Shown in pieces: positions 8,812-18,185 of a stretch of 64,000 nucleotides of DNA. Location: NCBI GenBank assembly GCA_017445115.1, contig JAFSUU010000064.1, positions 1 to 64,000 on the forward strand, in the 5' to 3' direction. This DNA comes from Clostridia bacterium. GTDB taxonomy: Bacteria > Bacillota_A > Clostridia > Oscillospirales > CAG-272. Positions within the stretch are counted from its first letter, which is position 1, and every line of letters starts with the position of its first letter. The notes under the pieces are model-generated. The model made no database searches. It was not told the DNA's origin and saw nothing but the letters and a program-made list of their open reading frames with translations. A program made the translations under genes and the position numbers.

Positions 8812-9600
8812 TCAAATAAGCTTTTCAAGCGCCGACGCTACTCCGTCATGGTCGAAATCATCCGTAATGAACGAGAATCTGCGTTTGATTTCCTCCGGAG
8901 CGTTTCCCATCACGACGCCGAGTCCGACCGCTTCGAGCATTTCGATATCATTATAATTGTCTCCGATAGCGACGGCCTCTTCGGGCGCGATGCCCAAATG
9001 GCGGCAGAACAGTTTTACCGACTCCGCTTTGTTTACTCCTCTGTTCATTATTTCCACGAGGATATCGGACGATCTGACGGCGTTGACTTCCGGAAAAGCC
9101 GCGCTGGTCTTTTTATCTACCTCGGCGCTACCGCCCGGATCGCAGATACAGAGCAGTTTGTGCACCGTCGCTCCTCCTACGGAATCGACCGTGCCTTCAA
9201 GTGCGTACGATTCGATTATTTCTTCTTCGCGTATGACTTTAGGATCGCTCTTGTCCTTGACGTACCATTCGTCTCCGGTATAAATGCACCACGTCGCCTT
9301 AAGACGTTCCGACTCAATATAGTTTATCAGCCTCCTGACAGTCGAAATATCGATCCCGTTTTCGTAAACGGTCTTTCTGTTCTCATCAAGGATCAAAGCG
9401 CCGCTGCACGTTACCATCGGAAAATGAAAACCGTTCTTATCCATGATCGGATAGATACCCGACGGACTTCTTCCGGACGCTATCACAAACTTCACGCCTT
9501 TCTCCTGCAGAGCGAGAACGCTCTCCCTCGTCTTCGGCGTAACAACAAGTTTCGAATTAAGGAGCGTTCCGTCTATATCGCAAAATACTATTTTATACAT
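8812..9600 (-). CDS. Cof-type HAD-IIB sugar-phosphate phosphatase
   Basis: 262-residue haloacid dehalogenase of the Cof/YidA subfamily. The nucleophile motif is FCDIDGTLLNS at the N-terminus, motif II is VIASGRS, and GDNYNDIEMLEAVGLGVVMGNA carries the acidic Mg-binding residues; the central region is the IIB cap. Such enzymes dephosphorylate sugar phosphates, FMN or pyridoxal phosphate; substrate cannot be read from sequence. It lies alone between the SPOCS gene and a terminator. Confidence 0.9.
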   Translation of the reverse strand: MYKIVFCDIDGTLLNSKLVVTPKTRESVLALQEKGVKFVIASGRSPSGIYPIMDKNGFHFPMVTCSGALILDENRKTVYENGIDISTVRRLINYIESERLKATWCIYTGDEWYVKDKSDPKVIREEEIIESYALEGTVDSVGGATVHKLLCICDPGGSAEVDKKTSAAFPEVNAVRSSDILVEIMNRGVNKAESVKLFCRHLGIAPEEAVAIGDNYNDIEMLEAVGLGVVMGNAPEEIKRRFSFITDDFDHDGVASALEKLI

Positions 9601-9713
9601 CGTTCTCTCTTTCTTTGCCGCTGTTATTGCACAACCTGTAACATCATTTATATTCTATCACAATACCGCCTGGTAAATCAAGGCGATATCTGTTTGAATC
9701 TGTGAAAACATAA

Positions 9714-9735
9714 TCCCGTTTCAAATGAAACGGGA
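9714..9735 (-). terminator. Terminator of BMP/metallophosphoesterase operon
   Basis: TCCCGTTTC / GAAACGGGA with a four-base loop, 10 bases past the stop of the minus-strand gene at 9746, with a T-rich run following on the minus strand. Confidence 0.75.
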
Positions 9736-9745
9736 CAATTTATAA

Positions 9746-10432
9746 TCACTTATCGCTGTACGAACCCCAGGAATCATCGCGCTCCTTGTACCGTGTGACG
9801 CGAATGAGATCGCCTCGCTTTTCCGTAGGATAATCAGCCTCCGGAATTTCAAACGTATACCTTTCGGAAACGTTGATTATGCGGGTACCGTTCAGTTCAC
9901 ATTCGCGTTTTGAGGACACACTGTACCGCAAATGTGTATGTCCGTGAAGAAAATACGCGGGGCGGTACTCTTCAATTAGTTTTACAAACGCTTCAAAGCC
10001 TCTGTGCGCTGTGTCATCAAGATCGCCGTACCCTCTCGGAGGAGCGTGGGCGATGATAATGTCGACACCTCCGCACTTCTTTATCGCGCGGCGAAGCGAA
10101 TTAACGCGGCGCTGCATCTGCGCTTCGGTGTACTGATGCGGACCGGGATGATACCACATACATCCGCCGAGCCCGAGGATTCTCACGCCGTTGAATACTA
10201 CGAGATGCCCGTCGATGTCGTCGCAGCCTTCGGGAGGATATGAATCATAACTTCCGTCGTGATTGCCGTGAACATAGAGAAGCCTTCCCCGCCCCATCGT
10301 GACGAGGAACGTGAGATATGACGCTTTCAGGTCTCCGCAGGAAAGAATAAGGTCGTAGTCGTCAAGTCTGCCCGGTTGGTAATAATCCCAAAGGGCCTGA
10401 CTTTCCTCGTCAGATACGGCAAGTATCTTCAT
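9746..10432 (-). CDS. Calcineurin-like metallophosphoesterase
   Basis: 228-residue metal-dependent phosphoesterase. SCGDLKASYL, VHGNHDGS, IIAHAPPRG and FLHGHTHLRY correspond to motifs II-V. The first motif, normally D-X-H, is SDEES here, so the usual His is missing, a feature also known in related Clostridial proteins. It begins 4 bases after the upstream BMP-fusion gene, implying one operon. Substrate unknown. Confidence 0.85.
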   Translation of the reverse strand: MKILAVSDEESQALWDYYQPGRLDDYDLILSCGDLKASYLTFLVTMGRGRLLYVHGNHDGSYDSYPPEGCDDIDGHLVVFNGVRILGLGGCMWYHPGPHQYTEAQMQRRVNSLRRAIKKCGGVDIIIAHAPPRGYGDLDDTAHRGFEAFVKLIEEYRPAYFLHGHTHLRYSVSSKRECELNGTRIINVSERYTFEIPEADYPTEKRGDLIRVTRYKERDDSWGSYSDK

Positions 10433-10435
10433 GCG

Positions 10436-12382
10436 TCAATCCTCCGTTTCGGCAGGGATATCGACGAGATGCGCTCCGAGTTCGCGTACAAGGGGCCTCG
10501 ACATGGGAAGCAGTTCGTCATATTTCGGTATGCGTCCTTCGACAGCGTCGGAGAGGCGGTCCATCTGAAGTATTTCAAGGGACGACAGCGGATTTTCGCC
10601 GTCAGAGATCAAGCTTCCGTCCTGAGCTGTCATCTTTATCGAAAACGGATCGAACGTTCCCGCTCGAAGATCGTTTATCAGTGTATCCGCGAGATATTTT
10701 ACGCCGTACGGAACAAGGTCGGATACAGTCACGTCGATGACGCCGCTGTCCATGCCCCACCAATAATTCACCGCTTCCGAAAGATCTTTTTTCTCAATGG
10801 TCCCGGCAAGGATCGTACGGACTATTTTTTCATAGAGCTTTCCCCATACCCAGCACGGAGATGCAATGGGGATAAACTCGTCCTTGGAATTGATATAAAA
10901 CGTGCCGTATCCGCGCTCGAGATATCTCACTCTGGGGACCGGAACGTCCCGATTTGAGATAACCCGGACTCCTCTGTCCTGAAGCGATCTTACCGGATCT
11001 CCGGACATACTGCTCCACTCAAGATATACCTTTGCGCGCGGATTCGTCATCCGTACGCCGAGCGCAAAAGCGTTTATCGACGCCGGTACCCCGAGTATGG
11101 GATAGGAGCCGACATATCCTACAAGATTATTGTCGGCGAGCGCGCCGGCGATCAATCCGGTGATAAACTTGCCCTCATACGTCCGGCAGTAATAGCTTCT
11201 CACGCTTGACAGCGGCTGGCAAGCAGAACAGTTGAAAAATTTGACCTTCTGATATTTGACCGCCGCCTTCAGAGTCGGTCCGAGAAGAAGCGGAGTGGTA
11301 GTAAAGACAAGATCCGCGCCGTCAGATACCGCTTCATCAAGCAATACCTGCGCCTCATCGGGCGAATCCGCGTGATAATAGTTTTTGACGCCCACCGAAT
11401 CCGGAAGAGTTGACGCAAGATGGGACGCGCCCTTTGCGTGGCCTTTCGTCCAGGGGCTTTTTTCCTCGTCCTGCTGATAGACGAACGCGACGTTGAGATG
11501 CTTCGGTCCTCCGGCTATCAGTTTGCTGATGACTCCTTTTTTCTCTTCCTCGTTCGGTATCGTTTTGACCGTTATGGCGGAAGGCTCGGAAGACGCCTGT
11601 ACGTCTCCCCAGAGCGTAGACAGCGCTGATTTCAGCTCGGTCTGCGTCATTTCGCAAAGCTGTTCGTACGGATATACTTTAAGAAACAAGAGAAGCGCAT
11701 CCTCGGGCAGAAGCTCTTTCTCTCTTCCTCCGAGCTCTGTGAACGCTTGCTTGAAGAGATGGTAGCACGAGGCAAAACGGTGTTTTTCATCCTCGCTCCA
11801 CTCCTCGTTCTGCTTCTTTCCTATCCCGGAATACAGTTTTGCATAATCCCCCGGCTTTCTGAACTGAACGTCATATATCCCGGTCGCCTTATGGAAGTCC
11901 ACAAACTCGTAATACGCGACGACTCTCGGATCCGACATATCAGTCGGGAGGATCCGGAATACCCTTGCGGGTATCCTTACCGCGCCGAAGTATTTAAGCA
12001 CGCTCGCGCGTTTATTTCCTTCCTGGACGTAGAAATCGCCGAGATACTCATAACATTCGATAGGATCTCTGATGCCGGTATCGGAAAGGTGCGCTTCGCA
12101 AAGTGCCATCCACTTCATGGCAAATTCGCTTTCAATATCGGGCAAAGGCAAGAATGAAGCGGAAAAAGCGCTGATCCTTCCTTTTGTCTTAGTACCGATT
12201 ATGCGATCGGCAGGGATATCCTGTACCGGAAGTTCGACCGCGGAGAGCAAAGACGCCTCCGGATATTGCTCGTTCAGCACTGCGGGGTACGGATCTTTTC
12301 CCGCGGTCTCGAGCCGTTTTTTCTCCTTTTGCCCCATGTGCATGGCGCGGAGATATTCTTCATTTATATTTGTTTGCAGCAT
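10436..12382 (-). CDS. ParB-like domain fused to BMP-type ligand-binding domain
   Basis: 648-residue protein without signal peptide or lipobox. Residues ~60-170 resemble a ParB/Srx nuclease-like fold with FYVQEGNKRASVLKYFGA, comparable to the ParB G-X-X-R box. Residues ~290-600 are a BMP/PBP1-type domain (LNVAFVYQQDEEKSPWT, DLVFTTTPLLLGPT, GKFITGLIAGALADNNLVGYVG), which in transport lipoproteins binds nucleosides. The missing export signal suggests a cytoplasmic sensor or nucleotide-linked regulator rather than a transporter component. It shares an operon with the metallophosphoesterase. Domain calls are good; function is open. Confidence 0.8.
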   Translation of the reverse strand: MLQTNINEEYLRAMHMGQKEKKRLETAGKDPYPAVLNEQYPEASLLSAVELPVQDIPADRIIGTKTKGRISAFSASFLPLPDIESEFAMKWMALCEAHLSDTGIRDPIECYEYLGDFYVQEGNKRASVLKYFGAVRIPARVFRILPTDMSDPRVVAYYEFVDFHKATGIYDVQFRKPGDYAKLYSGIGKKQNEEWSEDEKHRFASCYHLFKQAFTELGGREKELLPEDALLLFLKVYPYEQLCEMTQTELKSALSTLWGDVQASSEPSAITVKTIPNEEEKKGVISKLIAGGPKHLNVAFVYQQDEEKSPWTKGHAKGASHLASTLPDSVGVKNYYHADSPDEAQVLLDEAVSDGADLVFTTTPLLLGPTLKAAVKYQKVKFFNCSACQPLSSVRSYYCRTYEGKFITGLIAGALADNNLVGYVGSYPILGVPASINAFALGVRMTNPRAKVYLEWSSMSGDPVRSLQDRGVRVISNRDVPVPRVRYLERGYGTFYINSKDEFIPIASPCWVWGKLYEKIVRTILAGTIEKKDLSEAVNYWWGMDSGVIDVTVSDLVPYGVKYLADTLINDLRAGTFDPFSIKMTAQDGSLISDGENPLSSLEILQMDRLSDAVEGRIPKYDELLPMSRPLVRELGAHLVDIPAETED

Positions 12383-12502
12383 TATATTTATCCTTTAAGG
12401 CTCAGTGTCAATTCAATAGCCGTTCAATATCAGTATATCAAAGTATGTCCGCTATTGCAAGCTTAAAATGCATTTTCGCGCCGTCATTACCGACGCGCAC
12501 AA

Positions 12503-12538
12503 AACCCGCCGGAACGGCAAAGCCGTTGCGGCGGGCTT
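12503..12538 (-). terminator. Terminator of SpoIIE-type phosphatase gene
   Basis: Stem AACCCGCCG / CGGCGGGCTT with an inner extension GAACGGC / GCCGTTG and flanking A/T runs. It ends the long minus-strand run coming from the peptide locus. Confidence 0.8.
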
Positions 12539-12554
12539 TAAGATCGATCATAAC

Positions 12555-14654
12555 TCAGATAACCGATTTTTTAATACGGAGAATATTCTTTCCGTCACGG
12601 TACTCGTAATCCATCGAATCCATGCTCTTCTTCACCATGAAGATCCCGAGACCGCCAATGGGGCGTTCTTCGGCTGATAACGTGATGTCCGGGTCGGGCT
12701 TTTCGAGCGGATTATACGGAACGCCTTCGTCTATCAGAGTGATCACCGCGCTGAGCGGATCATCTTCTTTTTCAAAACGAATAGTGGCAAGTCCTTTACC
12801 CTCTCCGTAAGCATAGTGAGCAATGTTGACGAACAGCTCTTCTATCGCGACGTCGATCTGCATCTGCGCTTTTACAGAGCATTCAAGTTTTTCAAGACGG
12901 CTGTCGACGAATTCAAGCACTTTATCGAGATTATCGGTTTCCGCGGGAACCGTCAGCTCATCGTCATTTGATTTTTCTTTAAGCTGGAAGCACATCATGG
13001 TAATATCATCAAACTGAGGCGCGTCTCCGACAAAAGCGTCAATGTCGTCGCGAACGTTCTTCAAAAGATCTTTCGGTGATGCTAAAGCGTCGCGATTGAG
13101 CGCTGCGAGCATTCTGTCCGTGCCGAAAAGCTCACCTGAGGAATTCGTCGCTTCCGCAACGCCGTCCGTGTATACGAACAAACTGTCGCCGGGATGAAGC
13201 TCGAACTCGTGTTCTCTGAATTTCATTCCTTCCATCGTAGCGACTGCGGGAGAATGGCGGTAAACTACAAGTTCGTATGAACCGTCGGCGCGGCGAATCG
13301 TAGGATGTTCGTGTCCTGCGTTAGCGGCAAGTCCCTTGCCGGTCGAGATATCGATCACGGCAAGCCATACGGTTACGAAAAGCTCCGCCTCGTTTCCTTC
13401 GCAAAGCTGTTCGTTTACGTGATTCAAAATTTCGGCAGGAGTCTCTCCCAACAGAGCGTGGTTCTTGATCAGCGTTTTTGCGATGACCATGAACAGCGCG
13501 GCGGGAATACCTTTACCGGATACGTCCGCCATAACGAGCGCGATATGATCGTCGTCAACGAAGAAGAAATCGTAAAAGTCTCCTCCGACTTCTTTTGCGG
13601 GAGTCATGGAAGCGTAAATATCAAGTTCGGTACGTTCGGGGAATGCCGGGAATATACGCGGAAGCATATCCGCCTGGATCTGAGACGCGACGTTGAGTTC
13701 CGCGCTGATACGCTCTTTTTCTGCCGTAACGGCTGTAAGGTTGGTGATATATCTGTTGATATCACGCTCCATCTGTTTTACGGAGTCGCAAAGTGTCTCC
13801 ACCTCGTCGCCGGTACGTATATTCAAGCGGGAGATCGCGGAATCGTCTTTTTTCTCTTCGCTGCGGTCCTGCACGAACGTGCGCGCGGCGTCTGACAGCA
13901 TATTGATCGGTTTGATCAGAGCTTTTGCAATTCCGACAAGGATGACTGCGATGATCACGATGACTGCGATACCCATAAACAGCATGATGTTGCGCAGATA
14001 ATCGGAGCGATCCTGCATGATGTCGTCCATCGAAATATCGACGCCAACAAGCGCGACCGGTTTCCCCTCGTCGTCAAATACCGGTTCGCCGGTGGTACAT
14101 AACCACCCGTAATATCCGTTATAGATATATGTGGGTATTCCGTATTCCGGGTTTTCGATCTGTTTCACGGAATCGTCGATCGAATGAGTTATCCCCAGCT
14201 GACACGGTTCTTCCGTATCGGCATCCATAATGTAGGTGCTCTGATCGCCATCTATCTTCTGCACATAAAGAAACTTTATTCCGTTGCTGTCTTTGATATC
14301 GAACAGGATATCAAGCAGCTCGTAATAGCGGTCGTCCTTAAGAGCATCAGCTTTTGCGTCGTATTCGGCCCGGTAGGTTTCGTCCGACCAGTATTTATCG
14401 TCGTCGTATTCTCCGATCTCTTTGACGGCGTTGTAATAACGGAGAAGATCTTCCGCATCAAGCTGAGTGGCGGCAGTTTTAGCAAGATTGGACGTCAGCT
14501 TTTTATAGTGATCGTCCATTGTAGAGCTGTAGACACTGTAACTGATCGTGACCGCGATGGCGGACAGTATCAGCGCCGCGAGTATGATGACCGCAACTGT
14601 TTTGAACCGCAGAGAAACCAGTCTGAATTTCTTTTTGCCCGCTTTATTTGCCAT
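12555..14654 (-). CDS. SpoIIE-family phosphatase with HAMP and C-terminal HATPase
   Basis: About 699 residues. A transmembrane helix (about 15-37), an extracellular sensor with a Cache-like segment (GYYGWLCTTGEPVFDDEGKPVALVGVD), a second helix, HAMP (KALIKPINMLSDAARTF), a coiled coil, then a PP2C/SpoIIE domain (EVGGDFYDFF, MADVSGKG, FVYTDGVAEA, QFDDITM supply the metal ligands) and an RsbW-like HATPase (VAIEELFVNIAHYA, IDEGVPYNP, GGLGIFMVKK). It can therefore dephosphorylate, and perhaps phosphorylate, a STAS protein; two STAS genes lie upstream. I prefer the ATG at 14654 because AAAGGA sits 9 bases before it. It ends the gene run and has its own terminator. Confidence 0.88.
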   Translation of the reverse strand: MANKAGKKKFRLVSLRFKTVAVIILAALILSAIAVTISYSVYSSTMDDHYKKLTSNLAKTAATQLDAEDLLRYYNAVKEIGEYDDDKYWSDETYRAEYDAKADALKDDRYYELLDILFDIKDSNGIKFLYVQKIDGDQSTYIMDADTEEPCQLGITHSIDDSVKQIENPEYGIPTYIYNGYYGWLCTTGEPVFDDEGKPVALVGVDISMDDIMQDRSDYLRNIMLFMGIAVIVIIAVILVGIAKALIKPINMLSDAARTFVQDRSEEKKDDSAISRLNIRTGDEVETLCDSVKQMERDINRYITNLTAVTAEKERISAELNVASQIQADMLPRIFPAFPERTELDIYASMTPAKEVGGDFYDFFFVDDDHIALVMADVSGKGIPAALFMVIAKTLIKNHALLGETPAEILNHVNEQLCEGNEAELFVTVWLAVIDISTGKGLAANAGHEHPTIRRADGSYELVVYRHSPAVATMEGMKFREHEFELHPGDSLFVYTDGVAEATNSSGELFGTDRMLAALNRDALASPKDLLKNVRDDIDAFVGDAPQFDDITMMCFQLKEKSNDDELTVPAETDNLDKVLEFVDSRLEKLECSVKAQMQIDVAIEELFVNIAHYAYGEGKGLATIRFEKEDDPLSAVITLIDEGVPYNPLEKPDPDITLSAEERPIGGLGIFMVKKSMDSMDYEYRDGKNILRIKKSVI

Positions 14655-14668
14655 TTTATTCATTCCTT

Positions 14669-15496
14669 TCAAATCAGGAGTAAATTGACGTAAGTATTCC
14701 AGGATGGAGCGTTAAACGTTACTGATGATACTATTATTTCTCCTTCGCTGCAGGAGTAATCGGGAAGATACGCTTTTATTCGGTCCGCATCAAACATAGC
14801 GCACAGCGCGCCTCCGATCTTTCTCAGCTGAGACAGCGAAAGATTCGTTTCGGTGACGAGGAGCGTCCCATCCTTCGGCGCGCCCATCAAAAAATAATCT
14901 GTACCGTCAAGCTCTATAGCTATAGTCTTTCCGCCGAGAAACCCGTTTTCGGCGACGCAGTATTTCACGTACCGGTCCGGCCATTCGGCGTGCGGGTGGG
15001 CGCGGAAAGCAAGATTTCGCATTTTATTGTATTCTTCCGGCGAAAGCGGATAAACGTTTACAGGGACCTGTTTTTCAGGACTTACGGTAACAAGTCTGAA
15101 ACAGGCGTCTGGAACAAAATCGAACGTACCGTAGTACGGTATCAGAGATTGCATGGCGGGTTTTCCGAAAAGGATCAACCCGTTCTCTTTCGCATAGTCT
15201 TCAACGTATCGGATAAGGGTGCCGTAATAACCGTTTTTGCGGTGTTCGGGAAGCGACCCGCCGGCGTAAAGATATTTCGCCATCCGCCTCTCGGAGCCGT
15301 TAACGAAAGTCACGTCAAACCAGTGAAGCATGCTCACGGGACGGTCGTCTACCGTATACACCGTCGTCGTAACGTGACCGCGGTTCTCACGGTAAAAAAA
15401 GCGGACGTAGTCTTCGTTGTCGCAAAAACAGACTTTCCATATCTCGCAAAGCTCGGGGATATCCCTCTCCTCAGCGAGACGTATTCCGTTGTTCAA
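14669..15496 (-). CDS. GNAT-family N-acetyltransferase
   Basis: 275-residue acyltransferase. The N-terminal IRLAEERDIPELCEIWKVCF and the acetyl-CoA loop region LYAGGSLPEHRKNGYYGTLIRYVEDYA identify the GNAT fold; the C-terminal half is a second, SCP-like or divergent GNAT portion. Start is TTG 15496: GGAGGT overlaps the stop of the MATE fusion gene and lies 8 bases upstream, so the two are probably translationally coupled. Substrate is unknown. Its place between the MATE and phosphatase genes makes it part of the same module. Confidence 0.82.
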   Translation of the reverse strand: MNNGIRLAEERDIPELCEIWKVCFCDNEDYVRFFYRENRGHVTTTVYTVDDRPVSMLHWFDVTFVNGSERRMAKYLYAGGSLPEHRKNGYYGTLIRYVEDYAKENGLILFGKPAMQSLIPYYGTFDFVPDACFRLVTVSPEKQVPVNVYPLSPEEYNKMRNLAFRAHPHAEWPDRYVKYCVAENGFLGGKTIAIELDGTDYFLMGAPKDGTLLVTETNLSLSQLRKIGGALCAMFDADRIKAYLPDYSCSEGEIIVSSVTFNAPSWNTYVNLLLI

Positions 15497-15500
15497 AGGC

Positions 15501-17240
15501 TCACACCTCCACGGTCAGAGTGTTGAAGCCGGCGTACCGCCGGTAGAAAAACAGCTTGGATTTCGCTTTTACGATCTGAATACCGAGCGACGCTAAATTG
15601 TCCTCGTCTTCATAATCGCGTCCTGTTTTCATTGCGAAAGGATTGAAGTTTACTGCATTGTCACGCATGTGAAGCACGGTCGTTCCGTCTTTTTCAATGC
15701 ATATCGTAAGCTGTATGTATTCGTCTCCGTTTTGCGTGAAAGCATTCTCAATGATCGCCTGACAGACTTCCTCCACACAAACGGTAACGTAGTATATCTG
15801 CTTGGGAGTTGCGCCGTTTTCTTCGCAGAACGCCTCGGTCTTTCCCGTAAGCTCCGAAATATCCGTGGAATTGGTGTCAAGCAGATACGTAAATACAACG
15901 TCCGAAACACTTCGCTTTTTCTTCTTGCATATCGGAGCCCAGACGGCAAGCGCACAGAGCTCGGCGGCAAGAAATACCAGCCAGAACCACTTCAGGTCAA
16001 ACGCGGAAAGAATCAACGCAAACAGAATGAAACAAGCGAACTTTCGCAGCTGATTGATAAAGAAAACCGCTTTTTCTCTTCCGATCGATTGGAAGCACGA
16101 GCTCCACACTATACTCAGCCCTGCGGGGATCACCGAGAGGCAAAACATCCGCACGGCAAACGCACCTCCGGAAGCCGCGTCTCCGGTCAAGCCGAATGCG
16201 GAACAGACCGATGGCGCGAAAATCGCGAACAGCGCGGCAGTCACACCGCCGAATACGGATCCGACGACAATCGCAAGGACCATAACACGCTTTATCGCGT
16301 CTTTATTATGCTCGGCGAAAAACGTTCCGCACAAAGGCTGAACGGTATCTCCGAGCGCTGTATAGATCGCCAGCGCAATATAGGATACGTTTTGTACTAT
16401 ATTCATCTGCGCGAGCGCGCTTTCACCGCCGAGGCGCATCAAAATATTGTTCACGATCAACAGCGCCGCGAACTGACCGATATATCCGAATGAAGACGAC
16501 ATTCCCGTTTTCAGCACCGAAAAGATCAGCTTTACATCCGGCTTTGAAGGGCGGAAACGAAGTATCGCCCATTTCCGTGTGAAGTGAAGCAGAAAAATGC
16601 AAATACCGACTGCTTTCCCCAGCACGGTGGCAATGATCGCGCCGCGCACGTCCATTTTGAAAACGAGTACGAACAACGCGCTGCCGACGATATCGGTAAG
16701 ATAGCCTGTGACGTAACCGACGCTGGCGAGCTTTTCATTGTCGTCACAGCGAACGCAATAGTACAGTAAAAAATACACGAATGTCAACGGCGCTCCGAGA
16801 AACATGATCTGCAGATATTCCTTCGTATAGTTCCACAGTTCACTTCCCTCATCTCCCGCGCCGAGCACCCGAAGAATATACGGCATCAGAAGAAGACCGG
16901 CAGCGGCAATAAGAACGCTCACGGCCGTGGCGAACATCAGCATCTGCGAAAAGATATTGATACCCTGTTTAGCCTTGCCCTTGCCGAGCGCTCTTGTATA
17001 ATGTACGGACGAGCCGACGGCTATCCCGATATCAAGCACGTTATAGATCATATAGACCGGGGCGACGAGAGACATCGTCGCAAGTCCGACCTTTCCGATG
17101 CGGATACCGACAAACAGTGCGTCTGCAATATCCCCTAACGCAAGTCCGAACGCAGAGATAAGCGTCGGCCAGAGCAGCCGGCGGAACATACGGTCTGTAA
17201 ACGATTTATTCTTTACTGCGTCTGATGGGATATCCCTCAT
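15501..17240 (-). CDS. MATE transporter fused to RsbW-like HATPase domain
   Basis: 579 residues. Residues ~1-440 are a MATE/MatE-type exporter with 12 hydrophobic segments (TLISAFGLALGDIADALFVG, GIAVGSSVHYTRALGKG). Residues ~450-579 form a GHKL ATPase-like domain: an N-box like VCVEEVCQAIIENAFTQNG, MRDNAVNFNPF where RsbW-type kinases have D-X-G, and LASLGIQIVKAKS at the G2 box. The G1 glycine is replaced (DNA) and G2 is weak, so catalysis is doubtful while STAS binding remains possible. It overlaps the upstream DUF2156 gene by 4 bases. This fusion would couple efflux to the phospho-switch (inference). Confidence 0.85.
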   Translation of the reverse strand: MRDIPSDAVKNKSFTDRMFRRLLWPTLISAFGLALGDIADALFVGIRIGKVGLATMSLVAPVYMIYNVLDIGIAVGSSVHYTRALGKGKAKQGINIFSQMLMFATAVSVLIAAAGLLLMPYILRVLGAGDEGSELWNYTKEYLQIMFLGAPLTFVYFLLYYCVRCDDNEKLASVGYVTGYLTDIVGSALFVLVFKMDVRGAIIATVLGKAVGICIFLLHFTRKWAILRFRPSKPDVKLIFSVLKTGMSSSFGYIGQFAALLIVNNILMRLGGESALAQMNIVQNVSYIALAIYTALGDTVQPLCGTFFAEHNKDAIKRVMVLAIVVGSVFGGVTAALFAIFAPSVCSAFGLTGDAASGGAFAVRMFCLSVIPAGLSIVWSSCFQSIGREKAVFFINQLRKFACFILFALILSAFDLKWFWLVFLAAELCALAVWAPICKKKKRSVSDVVFTYLLDTNSTDISELTGKTEAFCEENGATPKQIYYVTVCVEEVCQAIIENAFTQNGDEYIQLTICIEKDGTTVLHMRDNAVNFNPFAMKTGRDYEDEDNLASLGIQIVKAKSKLFFYRRYAGFNTLTVEV

Positions 17241-18124
17241 AGCGCAATTCCTTTCCAGATACGGACCAGCTCTTTCGGCCGGCGCAGCAGTTTGTGCGTC
17301 CTAAGGCCTTCAAGCCCCATGTCTTCTTCCGAATCTATTATTTTTACTTCGGGAGGGAGAGCGCAGTACAGCGCCCATTTGATATAGCAGTCGCACTGTT
17401 TATCAAGCACTTTGCAAAAGCTGATATCAAATATTTCCGGGGTGACGAAAATACCCGCGACGTACGCCACGTCATCACCGTCCGCCTGAAACAGGACTCC
17501 GTATAAGCGAAGAAGCGAAAAATGGCGAAGCGCCGCCTCGGCGGCCGCCGTATCGGCAGGGCCTCCGTCGGAGTGGGCATCTGCCCATTTGCGATTGATC
17601 GTCATCGCCCTTTCGACATTCTCGGCGGTAAGTATTTCCGACGACCACTCATTTGCGACGGCGCGGCCGAGATTGACCTGATGACGCAGATGTTTGAAAT
17701 CTTTTCCGGCAAGAGCGATCTGCTCGTCCTTGTCATACAGATAAGGATAATCGTCGCGGCAGTCGATAAAGGAGAACTTTCCCGGATACTCGTTTTCCAA
17801 AAACGCCCTGTCTTCGTCGGTAACGTATGAAAATGAAGGCGAGCCTTCTGCCATAAGCGCGTCGATCAGCCGCCGCTTTCCGGCGTCCGAACCGCAGGGA
17901 AACAGATATACGTTCTCACCGCGGATCCCGTATTTTACCAGAAAAGCGTCGTCGGAGATATGTATACCGTACTGTTCTTGTTCCTGCCAGGAAAACAGCG
18001 ACGCAAACGAATAAACGTACAGAGTGCTTCCCGAGGCGGAACGTATCGCTTCCACCCGATCCATTTGCTGCAATGTGATCGGGGAGAAAACGAGTGGGGG
18101 TGTATTGGAAATGTCGGACGTCAA
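17237..18124 (-). CDS. DUF2156 / phosphatidylglycerol lysyltransferase-like protein
   Basis: 295-residue protein of the DUF2156 (LPG synthase C-terminal-like) family, a double-GNAT fold that elsewhere transfers aminoacyl groups from tRNA. Visible are FSWQEQEQYGIHIS, LAGKDFKHLRHQVNLGRA and NSEEDMGLEGLR-like IIDSEEDMGLEGLRTHK near the end. No membrane domain is present, unlike MprF. Start is TTG 18124 with GGAGG 8 bases upstream. It overlaps the MATE fusion gene by 4 bases. Possible roles are aminoacylation of lipid or of a peptide; neither can be chosen from sequence. Confidence 0.8.
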   Translation of the reverse strand: MTSDISNTPPLVFSPITLQQMDRVEAIRSASGSTLYVYSFASLFSWQEQEQYGIHISDDAFLVKYGIRGENVYLFPCGSDAGKRRLIDALMAEGSPSFSYVTDEDRAFLENEYPGKFSFIDCRDDYPYLYDKDEQIALAGKDFKHLRHQVNLGRAVANEWSSEILTAENVERAMTINRKWADAHSDGGPADTAAAEAALRHFSLLRLYGVLFQADGDDVAYVAGIFVTPEIFDISFCKVLDKQCDCYIKWALYCALPPEVKIIDSEEDMGLEGLRTHKLLRRPKELVRIWKGIAL

Positions 18125-18185
18125 TGTCGTATCCTCCGGGTAGAAAATAAATGGCTTCCTGATCAGATTTTCCGACTGAGATTTT

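Noticed and set aside
15669..16493. Plus-strand frame opposite the MATE fusion
   Set aside because: Antisense to a clear membrane protein, with Arg/Glu-rich translation typical of shadow frames.
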